Positions 27,101 through 34,538 of a DNA stretch of 64,000 nucleotides are shown piece by piece; position 1 is the stretch's first letter, and the number at the start of each line of letters is the position of its first letter. Source of the stretch: CAWACP01 sp963832965 (GTDB lineage Bacteria; Acidobacteriota; Terriglobia; Bryobacterales; Bryobacteraceae); NCBI GenBank assembly GCA_963832965.1, contig CAWHVW010000003.1, positions 992,001-1,056,000 on the forward strand, read 5' to 3'. Both the position numbers and the translations under genes were made by a program. Below the pieces are notes generated by a model that saw only the letters and a program-made list of their open reading frames with translations, made no database searches and was not told where the DNA came from.

Positions 27101-27377
27101 CCATGCCGCCGCTCCCCACCACGGCCTCGATCTGGTAGTGGCCCAGTCGCGATCCAATCGCGATTGCCGGGGTTAGCGCCAAAGCGTCGGTCTCAATCTC
27201 CCAGGCGGGCCGATCCAGAATATGGCCGTTCGCGCCCTGCGCAAGCATCTTGCCAACGACATCGCGCACCTCGACGTTCGCGTTCGCCAGCAGCGCGGCG
27301 CGTTCCTCGGGCCGGCAATCCATGGCGGCCTCGTAGAGCTCCTCGATTTGCTTCCAGCGGTCCGGGGTAAGGCTCAT
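24144..27377 (-). CDS. Ser/Thr protein kinase fused to STAND-type NTPase and TPR-like repeats
   Basis: The product has about 1077 residues. The ATG at 27377 starts MSLTPDRWKQIEELYEAAMD, an N-terminal element common in acidobacterial kinases. The kinase domain (about 80-345) has VGSGGMGEVYRA, VAIK lysine, HRDLKPENVM, DFGIA and GTPGYMSPEQ, so it should be active. A P-loop NTPase follows (about 370-650), with LTGPGGIGKTRLS, LLLLDNFEHV and GLPLAIELAAAR, as in AfsR/COG3903-type regulators. The rest is helical repeats resembling TPRs. There is no DNA-binding or membrane segment. It likely senses a ligand through the repeats and couples oligomerisation to phosphorylation. It is coupled to the FAD oxidase gene. 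Confidence 0.88.
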   Translation of the reverse strand: MSLTPDRWKQIEELYEAAMDCRPEERAALLANANVEVRDVVGKMLAQGANGHILDRPAWEIETDALALTPAIAIGSRLGHYQIEAVVGSGGMGEVYRASDNRLDRKVAIKALRAGHQLREHAWQLLEEARAASALNHPNIITIHDIDVADGRPYIVMEWIDGQTLRQKLSHGPMGVPEVLAAASQIVDALAAAHDRGILHRDLKPENVMVTADGRVKVLDFGIARRLAAPLSQANVPDLVLGTPGYMSPEQARGEALDSRSDQFSFGAVLYEMAAGRQAFAGVSAAELVAGVLFREPEPLTRVNAEVPAPLQWVVERCLAKPPQDRFESTDELRRELSAIRTRLSGSVTAAAAIRNIPVPRSSLIGREEELARLRELIADPDLRLLTLTGPGGIGKTRLSIELGRQLADDFKGGTCFVPLEKVSQAGSVPSEVAFALGVTPSPGQTAEAAIARHLEHGVAGPVLLLLDNFEHVLDAAAFVAGLTSHRLKMVVTSRAALRIYGEYEFPVPSLATRAASKDRAMTRSPAARLFLERASGLRGAALDESQLQLVSEICARLDGLPLAIELAAARTKMLSLKTLLERLSDPLGVLVGGPRDQPLRQHTLRATLDWSYNLLDQRHQKVFRRMAVFVGGATIEALEAVCDTRQDLEIDLWEAIELLVDNSLIRRVSAEDAELRFTMLDTMREYGLDRLAEAREDAYTRKAHAAYFLVLAEEEAPAMRRERTGKHPFDAELGNFRAALDWLALASEVEWGIRLATALAPYFLSVRMLVEGRSYVSRMLALPGADRFPHLRNWSKYWDAGFGHEIDGVDDSAYNSVWEFFRQANDRTGMLTVATRIGVTSKFAGNMAKARYFSEKAVEMARAEFPSGVLAGALGNLADLVGAESEYTYAEGLYQEARRLFQEAGGRENAIWTISHRADLQREQGHNDEARFLYEQGLQEFRALGFDPGAASCLHDLAGLDAAEENPAAAAARYKESLRLYGIENKADLPRILESMAFLARQMGQPARVLTLGGAAARIRQRFHLSAKNSIERSRVQEMIEAARGEAGPEAAAQWMKGWNMTLDEILEWATRDGEN

Positions 27378-27475
27378 CGAAGTGGCTATCGCATTATGAC
27401 GCATCGGGCTTGCTACTCACTAAGGCGCAATCGCCAGGAAGAAACTGGCAACCCTACCCGACAATTTCTTGCCAC

Positions 27476-27611
27476 CAGTGGCCCAGGGCCATGCCCTGCG
27501 TAGGCTCAACAGTGGCGCAGGGCCATGCCCTGCGTAGGCTCACCAGTGGCCCAGGGCCGTGCCCTGCGTAGGCTCAACAGTGGCGCAGGGCCATGCCCTG
27601 CGTAGGCTCTA
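27476..27611. repeat. Tandem array, four 34-bp units
   Basis: Units start at 27476, 27510, 27544 and 27578. Each contains CAGTGG, a near-palindrome around CAGGGC-CAT/CGT-GCCCTG, and GCGTAGGCTC. Units 1 and 3, and units 2 and 4, resemble each other most, suggesting duplication of a two-unit block. The core is a variant of the dispersed 19-bp palindrome. Head-to-tail copies without spacers exclude a CRISPR. The remaining 27378-27475 and 27639-27687 show no gene. Confidence 0.85.
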
Positions 27612-27638
27612 ACCGAACCGCGACGGTGACGGAGCGGA
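27611..27638 (+). repeat. Dispersed 28-bp repeat, copy 2
   Basis: AACCGAACCGCGAC followed by GGTGAC and GGAGCGGA matches copies at 8103 and 55285. It adjoins the end of the 34-bp array and precedes tRNA-Arg by about 50 bp. Confidence 0.5.
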
Positions 27639-27687
27639 CATGCCGCTAAGCTGCCGCATATCTTAGAATCAATAGAGAACCACTTGC

Positions 27688-27764
27688 GGGGACGTAGCTC
27701 AGATGGATAGAGCGGTCGCCTCCTAAGCGACAGGTCGGCAGTTCGAATCTGCCCGTCCCTACCA
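27688..27764 (+). tRNA. tRNA-Arg (CCT), CCA encoded
   Basis: The acceptor GGGGACG pairs with CGTCCCT (first pair G-T). The D stem is GCTC/GAGC, the anticodon stem GTCGC/GCGAC with loop CTCCTAA, and the T arm GGCAG-TTCGAAT-CTGCC. Discriminator A is followed by CCA at 27762-27764. It reads AGG codons. The mature body is 27688-27761. The P450-like gene starts 10 bp further. Confidence 0.94.
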
Positions 27765-27773
27765 CCATTCGAA

Positions 27774-28604
27774 ATGGCCCATCCCCCGCGCTTCGACCCC
27801 GATCTCCACGCCTGGGTCGTCAGCCGGTACGATGACGTGCTGGCTGCCCTCAAAGAGCCGGGTTTCCTCCAAACCGGCGAAGCGGGCGCCGTCGACGCCG
27901 CAACACAGCAGCAGGCTCGCGCCGGCGTGCTGGCCGCCCTCCCCCTCGCCAGGCTGGACAACTGGCAGTCCCGCATCGCGCCGCTCGCTTCAAGTCTCCT
28001 CGACCGCCTTCCCACAGACCGTCCCGTTGACCTCGTCAGCGAGTTCCTCAAGCCCTGGTGTGAAGCGGTGGCGCCGATTGTGATGGAAGAGTACCTCAAA
28101 CCGCTTTCCAAAGGCCTCACCGATACGCTGCCCTCCTTCCTCGCCAACGCGCTTCTCGATTTGCTGCGCAACCCGCTGGAATTCGCGCGCCTGCGCGCCG
28201 AACCTGACGCCATGACCAAAGCCGTGGAGGAGCTGCTGCGCCACGCCGGCCTGGTCCACACGCTCGTGCGCACAGCCACAACGGAATTCGATATTGGCGG
28301 CGTGCGCATCGCCAGCGGCGATCGGGTGATCCTGAAACTTGCCGCCGCCAACCACGACCATGAGCGGTTTTCCGACCCCGGCCGGCTGGACGTAACCCGC
28401 AAAACAGCCGGTCACCTGGCGCTGGGGGCGGGCCCGCATTCGTGCGCCGGGGCGCTGCTGGTTCGCTTGGCCACCGCGATCATCGTGGGCGCTTTCGCCG
28501 CGAAGTTCGACGGGGCTGAACTGACCGGTCCCGTGGAATGGCACGAAGGTTCCACCGTCGCCTCTCCGGTGTCGCTGCCCGTAATGCTGCGGCGCGCCGG
28601 TTAG
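27774..28604 (+). CDS. Short cytochrome P450-like protein lacking the F-H helix region
   Basis: The 276-residue protein carries the P450 landmarks in order. DPDLHAWVVSRYDDVLAAL is the N-terminal substrate-entry region. An I-helix-like GLTDTLPSFLANALLDLL with a Thr-Asp-Thr lies at 114-131, and the ExxR motif is EELLR at 152-156. The heme loop is LGAGPHSCAG with Cys224. Normal bacterial P450s have about 400 residues; the missing part is essentially the helices between C and I. The reading frame is intact, so this is a deletion form rather than a frameshift. A heme protein with altered pocket or non-monooxygenase function is possible. It starts 10 bp after tRNA-Arg. Confidence 0.72.
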   Translation: MAHPPRFDPDLHAWVVSRYDDVLAALKEPGFLQTGEAGAVDAATQQQARAGVLAALPLARLDNWQSRIAPLASSLLDRLPTDRPVDLVSEFLKPWCEAVAPIVMEEYLKPLSKGLTDTLPSFLANALLDLLRNPLEFARLRAEPDAMTKAVEELLRHAGLVHTLVRTATTEFDIGGVRIASGDRVILKLAAANHDHERFSDPGRLDVTRKTAGHLALGAGPHSCAGALLVRLATAIIVGAFAAKFDGAELTGPVEWHEGSTVASPVSLPVMLRRAG

Positions 28605-28614
28605 AGATCTCCGG

Positions 28615-29154
28615 TTACTTGCCGGCCGCCGCGCCTTCCGACCACGGCGGCACAATCCCGTTCACCCGCGCATAGGCCACCAGTTGGCCCATGTGTTCGT
28701 TGGCGTGGATGATGATTCGCAGGTACATGCCATCCACCGTCGCGTTTCTGTCGCCGATTTTGACCTTGCGTTGCAGATCGCCGGGCTGCAAATTCGCGCG
28801 GGCGGTCTTGACGGCATCGAGCGAACGCTTCAACCAGTCGATCACGTCGGCCTTCGCGGTAACCGTCTTTTCCATGTCCCCGGGCTTCAGGTCGGCCGGC
28901 ATTTTGGGCCCGGTGACGCTCAGCAGGTAGAAGTTGGCGATGGCGATGTGCATCAGCACCTCGCTCGTGGAGCGTACGCCGGGGCCCGGACGCCACCCGT
29001 ACTTTTCAGCGGGAATCGCCTCGGCCAGGGCGACAAGCTGGCGTGAAACATGAACCCATTCGCCGTCGTATCCTTGCCAGACTCCTTCCAGCGGATCCGT
29101 TTGCGCCGGCAGGCTCAGCGCGCCAACAAAGATGGCCAGCAAAAGCGTCTTCAT
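28615..29154 (-). CDS. Secreted DinB-like metal-binding protein
   Basis: A short signal peptide (MKTLLLAIFVGALSLPAQT) precedes a 155-residue four-helix domain of the DinB/YfiT superfamily. Candidate metal ligands are the His in EWVHVSRQL, the His in EVLMHIAIAN and the His pair in IIIHANEHMGQL, spaced as in the family's three-His site. The loop KYGWRPGPGVRSTSEVL matches the family's W-x-P-x-x-x-x-S turn. Members of this superfamily are often thiol-dependent transferases, but the exported acidobacterial ones are unassigned. It is convergent with the P450-like gene. Confidence 0.78.
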   Translation of the reverse strand: MKTLLLAIFVGALSLPAQTDPLEGVWQGYDGEWVHVSRQLVALAEAIPAEKYGWRPGPGVRSTSEVLMHIAIANFYLLSVTGPKMPADLKPGDMEKTVTAKADVIDWLKRSLDAVKTARANLQPGDLQRKVKIGDRNATVDGMYLRIIIHANEHMGQLVAYARVNGIVPPWSEGAAAGK

Positions 29155-29173
29155 GACTCATGATTCTAGCCGA

Positions 29174-29950
29174 TCACAGATCCGTCTTCGTCAGGAACTT
29201 TCCGCGATGAGAGGCCGCATCACAACCAAATTCCCTGCGCACCGCGCGAATGCCGGAACTGGTGGCTTGCAGCTCGATCTCCGTCTGCGTGTCGGCTCCA
29301 TGGTCGCCACAGGGCCAGTCCATTACGCGAACCGGACCTGCGGAGGATCGCAGCGCATCCCATTGCTGCTTTTGCAGATAGAGCGGCTTTCCGGGATGGC
29401 GGACGCTGCCCAAGGCGTGCAGCCGCGGGTTGCCGGCCGACAGCCCGATCACCACGCCAACGCGCTTGCCGCAGGGAAGCGTGCCGGTTTGTAGAAAGAA
29501 CTCCGTGCTCCGGCCGTCGTGGTCGTAATCGGCAAGGTCCATCACGCTCACCACCGGCCGGTTGTGAACTCTTCGCGTCAACTGCCGCGCATCGCTGGTG
29601 ATGTCCCCGTGATGAGTTTCCCAGCGCTGCACAATCGCCTCGGCAGGGTGAACCGGCGCGTCCCGGAAAAGCGGCGTCAGGGAAAGACGATCGATTTCGT
29701 GTCCGTCCTTCAAGCGGACCAGATCGATCTGCCCCGCCTCACCAAAAGCGAAGCCGGTGCACGGGCAGGTGAAAGCCTCGACATCGTCCGCTGAACAAGC
29801 CGGCCCGGGAGCGGACTTCCAGACCAGCCTCCACACCTCCGTGGCGCCGTCCACGGCCACCGATTTCTCTTCCCGGACCAGCCCCTGACCCAGCAGCGCC
29901 GGGCACGCCAGCAACAGCAGGTACTTCGCGACTCCAGGGTCCATGGCCAT
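29174..29950 (-). CDS. Secreted protein of unknown function
   Basis: I do not recognise this protein of about 258 residues. The ATG at 29950 gives MAMDPGVAKYLLLLACPALLGQG, a signal peptide; an upstream in-frame ATG would place about 26 basic residues in front of it. The mature part has a Cys pair in AFTCPCTGF, a Gly/Asp turn DYDHDGRSTEFF reminiscent of an FG-GAP/EF-like calcium loop, and further Cys at TLPCGKR, DWPCGDHG and EFGCD. Disulfides are therefore likely in the periplasm. The gene lies just upstream of, and divergent from, the che operon, about 115 bp away. Confidence 0.65.
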   Translation of the reverse strand: MAMDPGVAKYLLLLACPALLGQGLVREEKSVAVDGATEVWRLVWKSAPGPACSADDVEAFTCPCTGFAFGEAGQIDLVRLKDGHEIDRLSLTPLFRDAPVHPAEAIVQRWETHHGDITSDARQLTRRVHNRPVVSVMDLADYDHDGRSTEFFLQTGTLPCGKRVGVVIGLSAGNPRLHALGSVRHPGKPLYLQKQQWDALRSSAGPVRVMDWPCGDHGADTQTEIELQATSSGIRAVRREFGCDAASHRGKFLTKTDL

Positions 29951-30066
29951 ACTCACGATATACCCGCGTTTGCGGGTACAAACGCGCAACATCCCCTTCA
30001 GTTTCATTAGAAACTGTTTTCGCCACATGCGATAAGACTACAGCCTTATCAAGGAGCCCATTGACC

Positions 30067-30441
30067 ATGCCGCTTGATGTTCTCATCGTGGACGATTCGG
30101 CTGCCATCCGGAAAATCCTGCAGCGGGTGCTGGCGCAAGCCGACGTCTCCATCAACCGGGTCCACGAAGCCGGGGATGGCAGGGAAGCTCTGGCCGTGTT
30201 GAGAACAGAAAAGATCAACCTTGTTCTTACCGATATCAACATGCCCAATATGGACGGCCTGCAGTTTCTCACCGAGGTGCGGGCCAACGACGACTGGAAG
30301 AATCTGCCCGTGCTCATGATTACCACCGAAGGCAGTCAGGCCAAGGTGATGGAAGCGGTCCAGCTCGGCGCCACCGGTTATGTGCGCAAGCCCTTCACGG
30401 CGGAGCAGATCAAAGAAAAGCTTGCCACCATCCGTTTCTGA
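30067..30441 (+). CDS. cheY: CheY-like single-domain response regulator
   Basis: This is a 124-residue receiver with acidic pair VDD at 9-10, phospho-acceptor Asp56 in LTDINMPNMDG, Thr in MITTEGS and Lys in YVRKPF. ATG 30067 is preceded by AAGGAG at 30051 with a 10-nt gap; a TTG at 30061 is a less likely start. It opens the nine-gene chemosensory operon and would be phosphorylated by the CheA encoded three genes downstream. There is no output domain, so it acts through protein contacts. Confidence 0.92.
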   Translation: MPLDVLIVDDSAAIRKILQRVLAQADVSINRVHEAGDGREALAVLRTEKINLVLTDINMPNMDGLQFLTEVRANDDWKNLPVLMITTEGSQAKVMEAVQLGATGYVRKPFTAEQIKEKLATIRF

Positions 30442-30477
30442 GCACGAAAAGACACGAAAAGACAAGGAGACTTCAAG

Positions 30478-31023
30478 ATGAGCGCCACCACCACTGACCG
30501 TCTGGACGAATCCCTGATCACGGATAGCCTCTGCCGCGCCACCCTGGATGTCTTCGGCACCATGCTGAACGTGGACGCGGTCGCCGGTGAGCGCTTCACT
30601 GAGAAGGCGCCGCAGCACCCTAGTCACGGGCTGGTCTCGCTCATTGGCATGGCCGGCGCGTGGGTGGGCACGGGTGGAATCTCCTGTTCGGCGGAACTGG
30701 CCTGCAAGCTGTCGTCGCGCCTCCTGCTGGCCGAGTACGAATCGGTCAACGACGACGTGCTGGACGCCATGGGCGAGCTCACCAACATGATCATCGGCAA
30801 TTTCAAGAACGAGATCGAGCACCATGTCGGCGCGCTCGGGCTCAGCATTCCGACGGTGATTTTCGGACGGAACTTCGTGGCGCGCAGCGCGGCCGAAAAC
30901 GATTGGATCGTGGTGCCGTTCGATTGCGAAGGCGAAACCATGACCGTAAAGGTATGCCTGGCGCCGCGGGCGAACCGGCCGGTGGTGCGCGGCCACGCGC
31001 CGCTGCCCTACATGGTGGATTGA
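30478..31023 (+). CDS. cheX: CheX-type chemotaxis phosphatase
   Basis: The 181-residue protein has the CheC/CheX/FliY active-site pattern ExxN in MGELTNMIIGNFKNE, near residue 98. The two surrounding beta-sheets typical of the fold also fit. CheX removes phosphate from CheY. The strong AAGGAG site before ATG 30478 supports the start. It directly follows cheY, a pairing repeated later in the same operon by a second cheY and a second ExxN protein, which suggests dedicated partners. Confidence 0.85.
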   Translation: MSATTTDRLDESLITDSLCRATLDVFGTMLNVDAVAGERFTEKAPQHPSHGLVSLIGMAGAWVGTGGISCSAELACKLSSRLLLAEYESVNDDVLDAMGELTNMIIGNFKNEIEHHVGALGLSIPTVIFGRNFVARSAAENDWIVVPFDCEGETMTVKVCLAPRANRPVVRGHAPLPYMVD

Positions 31024-31047
31024 CGGAAAAGGCGGAAGGAGGTCCCA

Positions 31048-31617
31048 ATGTCCGATACCGGAGTCATGCAAACCGAACCAGCGAAGGCCGCCGGCGCCCG
31101 CGCGGGAAAGTATCTGGTGTTCCAGCTTGCCCAGGAGGAATTCGCCATTGGCGTCCTCAGCGTGCGTGAGATTATTCGCACGCAGGATATTACCAGGGTG
31201 CCCCACACCCCGCCGCACATGAAGGGCGTGATCAACCTGCGCGGCAAGGTGATTCCCGTGATGGACCTGCGCACCAAGCTCGGCTTCCCGGAAACGGAAT
31301 ACGATCAGCGCACCTGCATAATCATTGTCGACATTCAGAGCGAGGTGAACACCTCCCTGTACATGGGCCTCATCGTGGACGGCGTGGCCGAAGTGCTCAA
31401 TCTGGCGCAGGCGGACATTCAGGACGTTCCCGATTTCGGATCGTCTTCGCCTTCCCCGTACCTGCTGGGTGTCGCGAAGAGCAAGGGAAGGATACGGATC
31501 CTGCTGGACATCAACAAGGTGCTGACCGGCAACGAAGTAGGCGGGCTGCAGGACATCCTGGAGGCGTCCGGCGAACCCGCCGCCGATAGCCAGGTGGCGG
31601 ACGACGTCCTCGTATAG
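31048..31617 (+). CDS. cheW: CheW coupling protein
   Basis: The 189-residue protein has the CheW fold: KYLVFQLAQEEFAIGVLSVREII, then VPHTPPHMKGVINLRGKVIPVMDLR, the region that binds receptor and CheA. The tail beyond residue 160 is longer than in minimal CheW. It links CheA to chemoreceptors; no receptor gene sits inside this operon, but two are elsewhere in the window. Ribosome-binding site GGAGG lies just upstream. Confidence 0.93.
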   Translation: MSDTGVMQTEPAKAAGARAGKYLVFQLAQEEFAIGVLSVREIIRTQDITRVPHTPPHMKGVINLRGKVIPVMDLRTKLGFPETEYDQRTCIIIVDIQSEVNTSLYMGLIVDGVAEVLNLAQADIQDVPDFGSSSPSPYLLGVAKSKGRIRILLDINKVLTGNEVGGLQDILEASGEPAADSQVADDVLV

Positions 31618-31636
31618 ACGGCGCGGAGGAAGAGGG

Positions 31637-33646
31637 ATGCAACCGGAAACCGCCGCTCTCGAACAGTACGTTCAGGAGCTGGCGACGCAATTCGTGCTGG
31701 GCGGGGACCAGGAAGACGGCCCGCACTCGATTGCACAGATGCTCAGCACGCTGGGCCGAATCTCGGAAACCGCGCGGGCCGCTGGCTTGCAGACGGTTGT
31801 CGACGCTTCCGGCGAGCTTGCGCGCAAACTCCAGCCGGCCAGGAGAGGCAAGGCCGGACGCGCCGCCACGCAGAAGAACCGCGGAGCCACCCAGTCGGGG
31901 ATTGAGGCTCTGCAGCGCGCCATAAGCGCTCTTTCGCGCGCGCCAAGCAGCTTCGGCAGCCTGGCGCAGGACCGCGATCTGGTCTCGGATTTTATCGTGG
32001 AAGCCCGCGAACACCTCGGCAACGTGGAAAGCCAGTTGCTGCTGATTGAGCAGGACCCCTCCCAAACGGCCGCGCCGCAGTCGCTGTTTCGCAGCTTTCA
32101 CACCATCAAGGGGCTGGCGGGTTTCCTCGAGTTCCACGAAGTGCAGGCCATCTGCCATGAGGTGGAGACGCTGCTCGACCGCGCCCGCAACAACGAGCTC
32201 GACATTACATCCGCCATCACCGACCTGCTGCTGGAGAGCGCGGACTACCTGACCCGCGAAATCGGACGCATCGAACACTGCATCCTCGGAAACGGCACCG
32301 CGGCGCCCGCCGATCCCGCGGCTCTGCTGGAGAAACTACGGGCGGTGCTGGAGCGCGGGACCCCGGATCCGGAAACCGCATCGTCCACGCCCGTTAGCGC
32401 GGCGCCGGCCGCTCCGGAAAACGCGGCCATCGCCGCCAGTCCCGCAAAGAATAACGGAAACAACGGTAAACAAGTGCGCGGGGATCGCCTGGTCAAGGTG
32501 GACACCGGCAAACTCGACTACCTGGTGGACATGGTGGGCGAGTTGGTGGTGGCGCAATCGCTCATCCGCCACGATCCCGCGTTCAAGTCCACCACGGACA
32601 TGCGTCTGCAGCGCAATCTGCTGCAACTGGGACGCATCACCGACGAAGTGCAGCGCGCCTCCATGGCCATGCGCATGGTGCCCATCGGCCAGTTGTTCCA
32701 GAAAATGGACCGGCTGATTCGCGATCTCTCGCGAAAACACGGCAAGAAGATCGAACTCGAAACGCACGGGCGCGACATCGAAATGGATCGCAACCTGGTA
32801 GAGGAACTGGGCGACCCGCTCATGCACATGGTGCGCAACGCGGTGGACCACGGTATCGAAACCGCCGCCGAGCGTCTGGCCAGCGGAAAGCCGCCCGTCG
32901 CGAAAGTGTGTCTGTCGGCCCAGCATCAGGCCGGCCAGATTCTCATCACCGTCTCCGACGACGGTCGCGGCATCAACCGCCAGAGAATCTTCGACAAGGC
33001 CGTGCGCATGGGCCTCGTGGACCCCGGCGCTTCCCTCACCGATCGCGACGTGTTCCATCTTATCTTCGAACCGGGCTTCTCCACGGCGGAGAAAGTCACC
33101 GATCTTTCCGGGCGCGGCGTGGGCATGGATGTGGTGAAGAAGCAGATCCACAAGCTGCGGGGCCGCATCGAGATCGCCTCGCGCCCGGGCCAGGGCACCG
33201 ATTTTCTGCTGAAGCTGCCGCTGACGCTGGCCATCATCGACGGGCTCATCGTGAAGGTGGGCAGTGAGCGCTTCATCGTGCCGCTGGCCTCCGTCCGCGA
33301 AGTTCTGCAGCCGCGCGAAGGCATGATCACCACCATGGAGAACCGCGCCGAGGTGGCCGTGGTGCGGGATCAGTTATTCCCCATCGTGCGGCTGCACGAG
33401 CGCTTTAATGTGGAACCGCGCTCCCGGAATCTGCTGGACGGGCTGCTGATGCTGCTGGAAACGCATGGCCGCACTTTCAGCCTCGCGGTGGACGAACTGA
33501 TTGGCAAGCAGGAAGTGGTCATCAAGAACCTCGGTGAGACGTTCCAGGATGTGCCCGGCGTGGCTGGCGCCGCGATTCTGGGCGACGGCCGCGTGGGGCT
33601 CATCCTCGACGTGGACGGCTTGTACAAGGGGTCGCGGAATGCCTGA
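31637..33646 (+). CDS. cheA: Chemotaxis histidine kinase CheA
   Basis: The 669-residue kinase has an Hpt domain with the phospho-acceptor His at about 155 (FRSFHTIKGLAGF). A dimerisation domain follows from about 285 (RLVKVDTGKLDYLVDMVGELV). The ATPase has DPLMHMVRNAVDHGIE (N box), DDGRGINR (G1) and GRGVGMDVVKK (G2). The C-terminal CheW-like domain has FIVPLASVREVL. The first 100 residues contain a helical region like a second Hpt without a His. No CheY-binding P2 domain is obvious between Hpt and dimer domain. The stop overlaps cheR by 8 bp. Confidence 0.95.
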   Translation: MQPETAALEQYVQELATQFVLGGDQEDGPHSIAQMLSTLGRISETARAAGLQTVVDASGELARKLQPARRGKAGRAATQKNRGATQSGIEALQRAISALSRAPSSFGSLAQDRDLVSDFIVEAREHLGNVESQLLLIEQDPSQTAAPQSLFRSFHTIKGLAGFLEFHEVQAICHEVETLLDRARNNELDITSAITDLLLESADYLTREIGRIEHCILGNGTAAPADPAALLEKLRAVLERGTPDPETASSTPVSAAPAAPENAAIAASPAKNNGNNGKQVRGDRLVKVDTGKLDYLVDMVGELVVAQSLIRHDPAFKSTTDMRLQRNLLQLGRITDEVQRASMAMRMVPIGQLFQKMDRLIRDLSRKHGKKIELETHGRDIEMDRNLVEELGDPLMHMVRNAVDHGIETAAERLASGKPPVAKVCLSAQHQAGQILITVSDDGRGINRQRIFDKAVRMGLVDPGASLTDRDVFHLIFEPGFSTAEKVTDLSGRGVGMDVVKKQIHKLRGRIEIASRPGQGTDFLLKLPLTLAIIDGLIVKVGSERFIVPLASVREVLQPREGMITTMENRAEVAVVRDQLFPIVRLHERFNVEPRSRNLLDGLLMLLETHGRTFSLAVDELIGKQEVVIKNLGETFQDVPGVAGAAILGDGRVGLILDVDGLYKGSRNA

Positions 33647-34469
33647 GCTGGCCCAGTTGAAGATCTCGCCCAGGGAGTTCCACAACCTCTCCACGCTGGT
33701 GAAAGACCGTTTCGGACTGGTGCTGGAGACCAAGGAAAACATGGTCACCGCGCGCCTGTCGAAAAAACTGCGCGAGCTCAACTACTCCAGCTTCAAAGAC
33801 TACTACCGGCACGTCACCTCCGACGCCTCCGGCGCGGCCCTCAAGGACATGGTGGACGCGCTGACCACCAACTTCACCGGCTTTTTCCGGGAGCCGGAGC
33901 ACTTTGAGATCCTGCGGAACACCATCGTCGCCGAACACCGCTACGACCCGCTGCGTGTGTGGAGCGCCGCCTGCTCCACTGGCGAAGAACCGTACTCCAT
34001 CGTCATCACCCTTCTGGAGGCGCTCGAAAACTCCGGGCGCTCCCTCGAAGTGGTGGCCAGCGACATTTCTTCCCGGGCGCTGAAACGCGCCGCCGAAGGT
34101 CTCTATCAGGCCGAGCAAGTTACCACCGTTCCCAACGACCTTCTGCACAAATATTTTCTGAAGGGTCAAGGACAGTGGAGCGGATGGTACCGCGTGAAAC
34201 CGGTGGTGCGGAATCTCATCGAGTTCCGGCGGGTCAACCTGATGGAGGCGCTGCCGGCCGAGCATCCGTTCTCCGTCATTTTCTGCCGGAATGTGATGAT
34301 CTACTTTGACCAGCCCGGGCAGGAGAGCGTGGTCAACCGGATGGTGCCCTTTCTGGAGCCGGACGGCTATCTGTTCATCGGCCACGCGGAGGGCCTGGCG
34401 GGCGTCACGCATCCCCTGCGGTACATGCAGCCGGCCGTATACAAGCGCGTCGTCGGGAGGATCCGATGA
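33639..34469 (+). CDS. cheR: Chemoreceptor glutamate methyltransferase CheR
   Basis: The 276-residue enzyme methylates receptor glutamates with SAM. The N-terminal helical domain has TNFTGFFREPEHFE. The SAM site is VWSAACSTGEEPYSI, and later FCRNVMIYFDQPGQ and GYLFIGHAEGL are diagnostic. The ATG at 33639 overlaps the cheA stop. It is separated from cheD by 69 bp holding one copy of the dispersed palindrome. Confidence 0.95.
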   Translation: MPELAQLKISPREFHNLSTLVKDRFGLVLETKENMVTARLSKKLRELNYSSFKDYYRHVTSDASGAALKDMVDALTTNFTGFFREPEHFEILRNTIVAEHRYDPLRVWSAACSTGEEPYSIVITLLEALENSGRSLEVVASDISSRALKRAAEGLYQAEQVTTVPNDLLHKYFLKGQGQWSGWYRVKPVVRNLIEFRRVNLMEALPAEHPFSVIFCRNVMIYFDQPGQESVVNRMVPFLEPDGYLFIGHAEGLAGVTHPLRYMQPAVYKRVVGRIR

Positions 34470-34484
34470 CCCTGGCGCACGTGG

Positions 34485-34503
34485 GGCAGGGCCATGCCCT
34501 GCC
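34485..34503. repeat. Dispersed palindrome, copy 2
   Basis: GGCAGGGC-CAT-GCCCTGCC is preceded by CGTGG as in the other copies. It lies between cheR and cheD inside an operon, so a full terminator role is unlikely here; mRNA processing or stability effects are possible. Confidence 0.7.
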
Positions 34504-34538
34504 TGCCCGCCTGCCGCACAATCGTCGAGGAGAGCCGA

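Noticed and set aside
27476..27611. Repeat array considered as CRISPR
   Set aside because: The 34-bp units follow each other directly without spacers, are palindromic variants of a dispersed element, and no cas gene is near.
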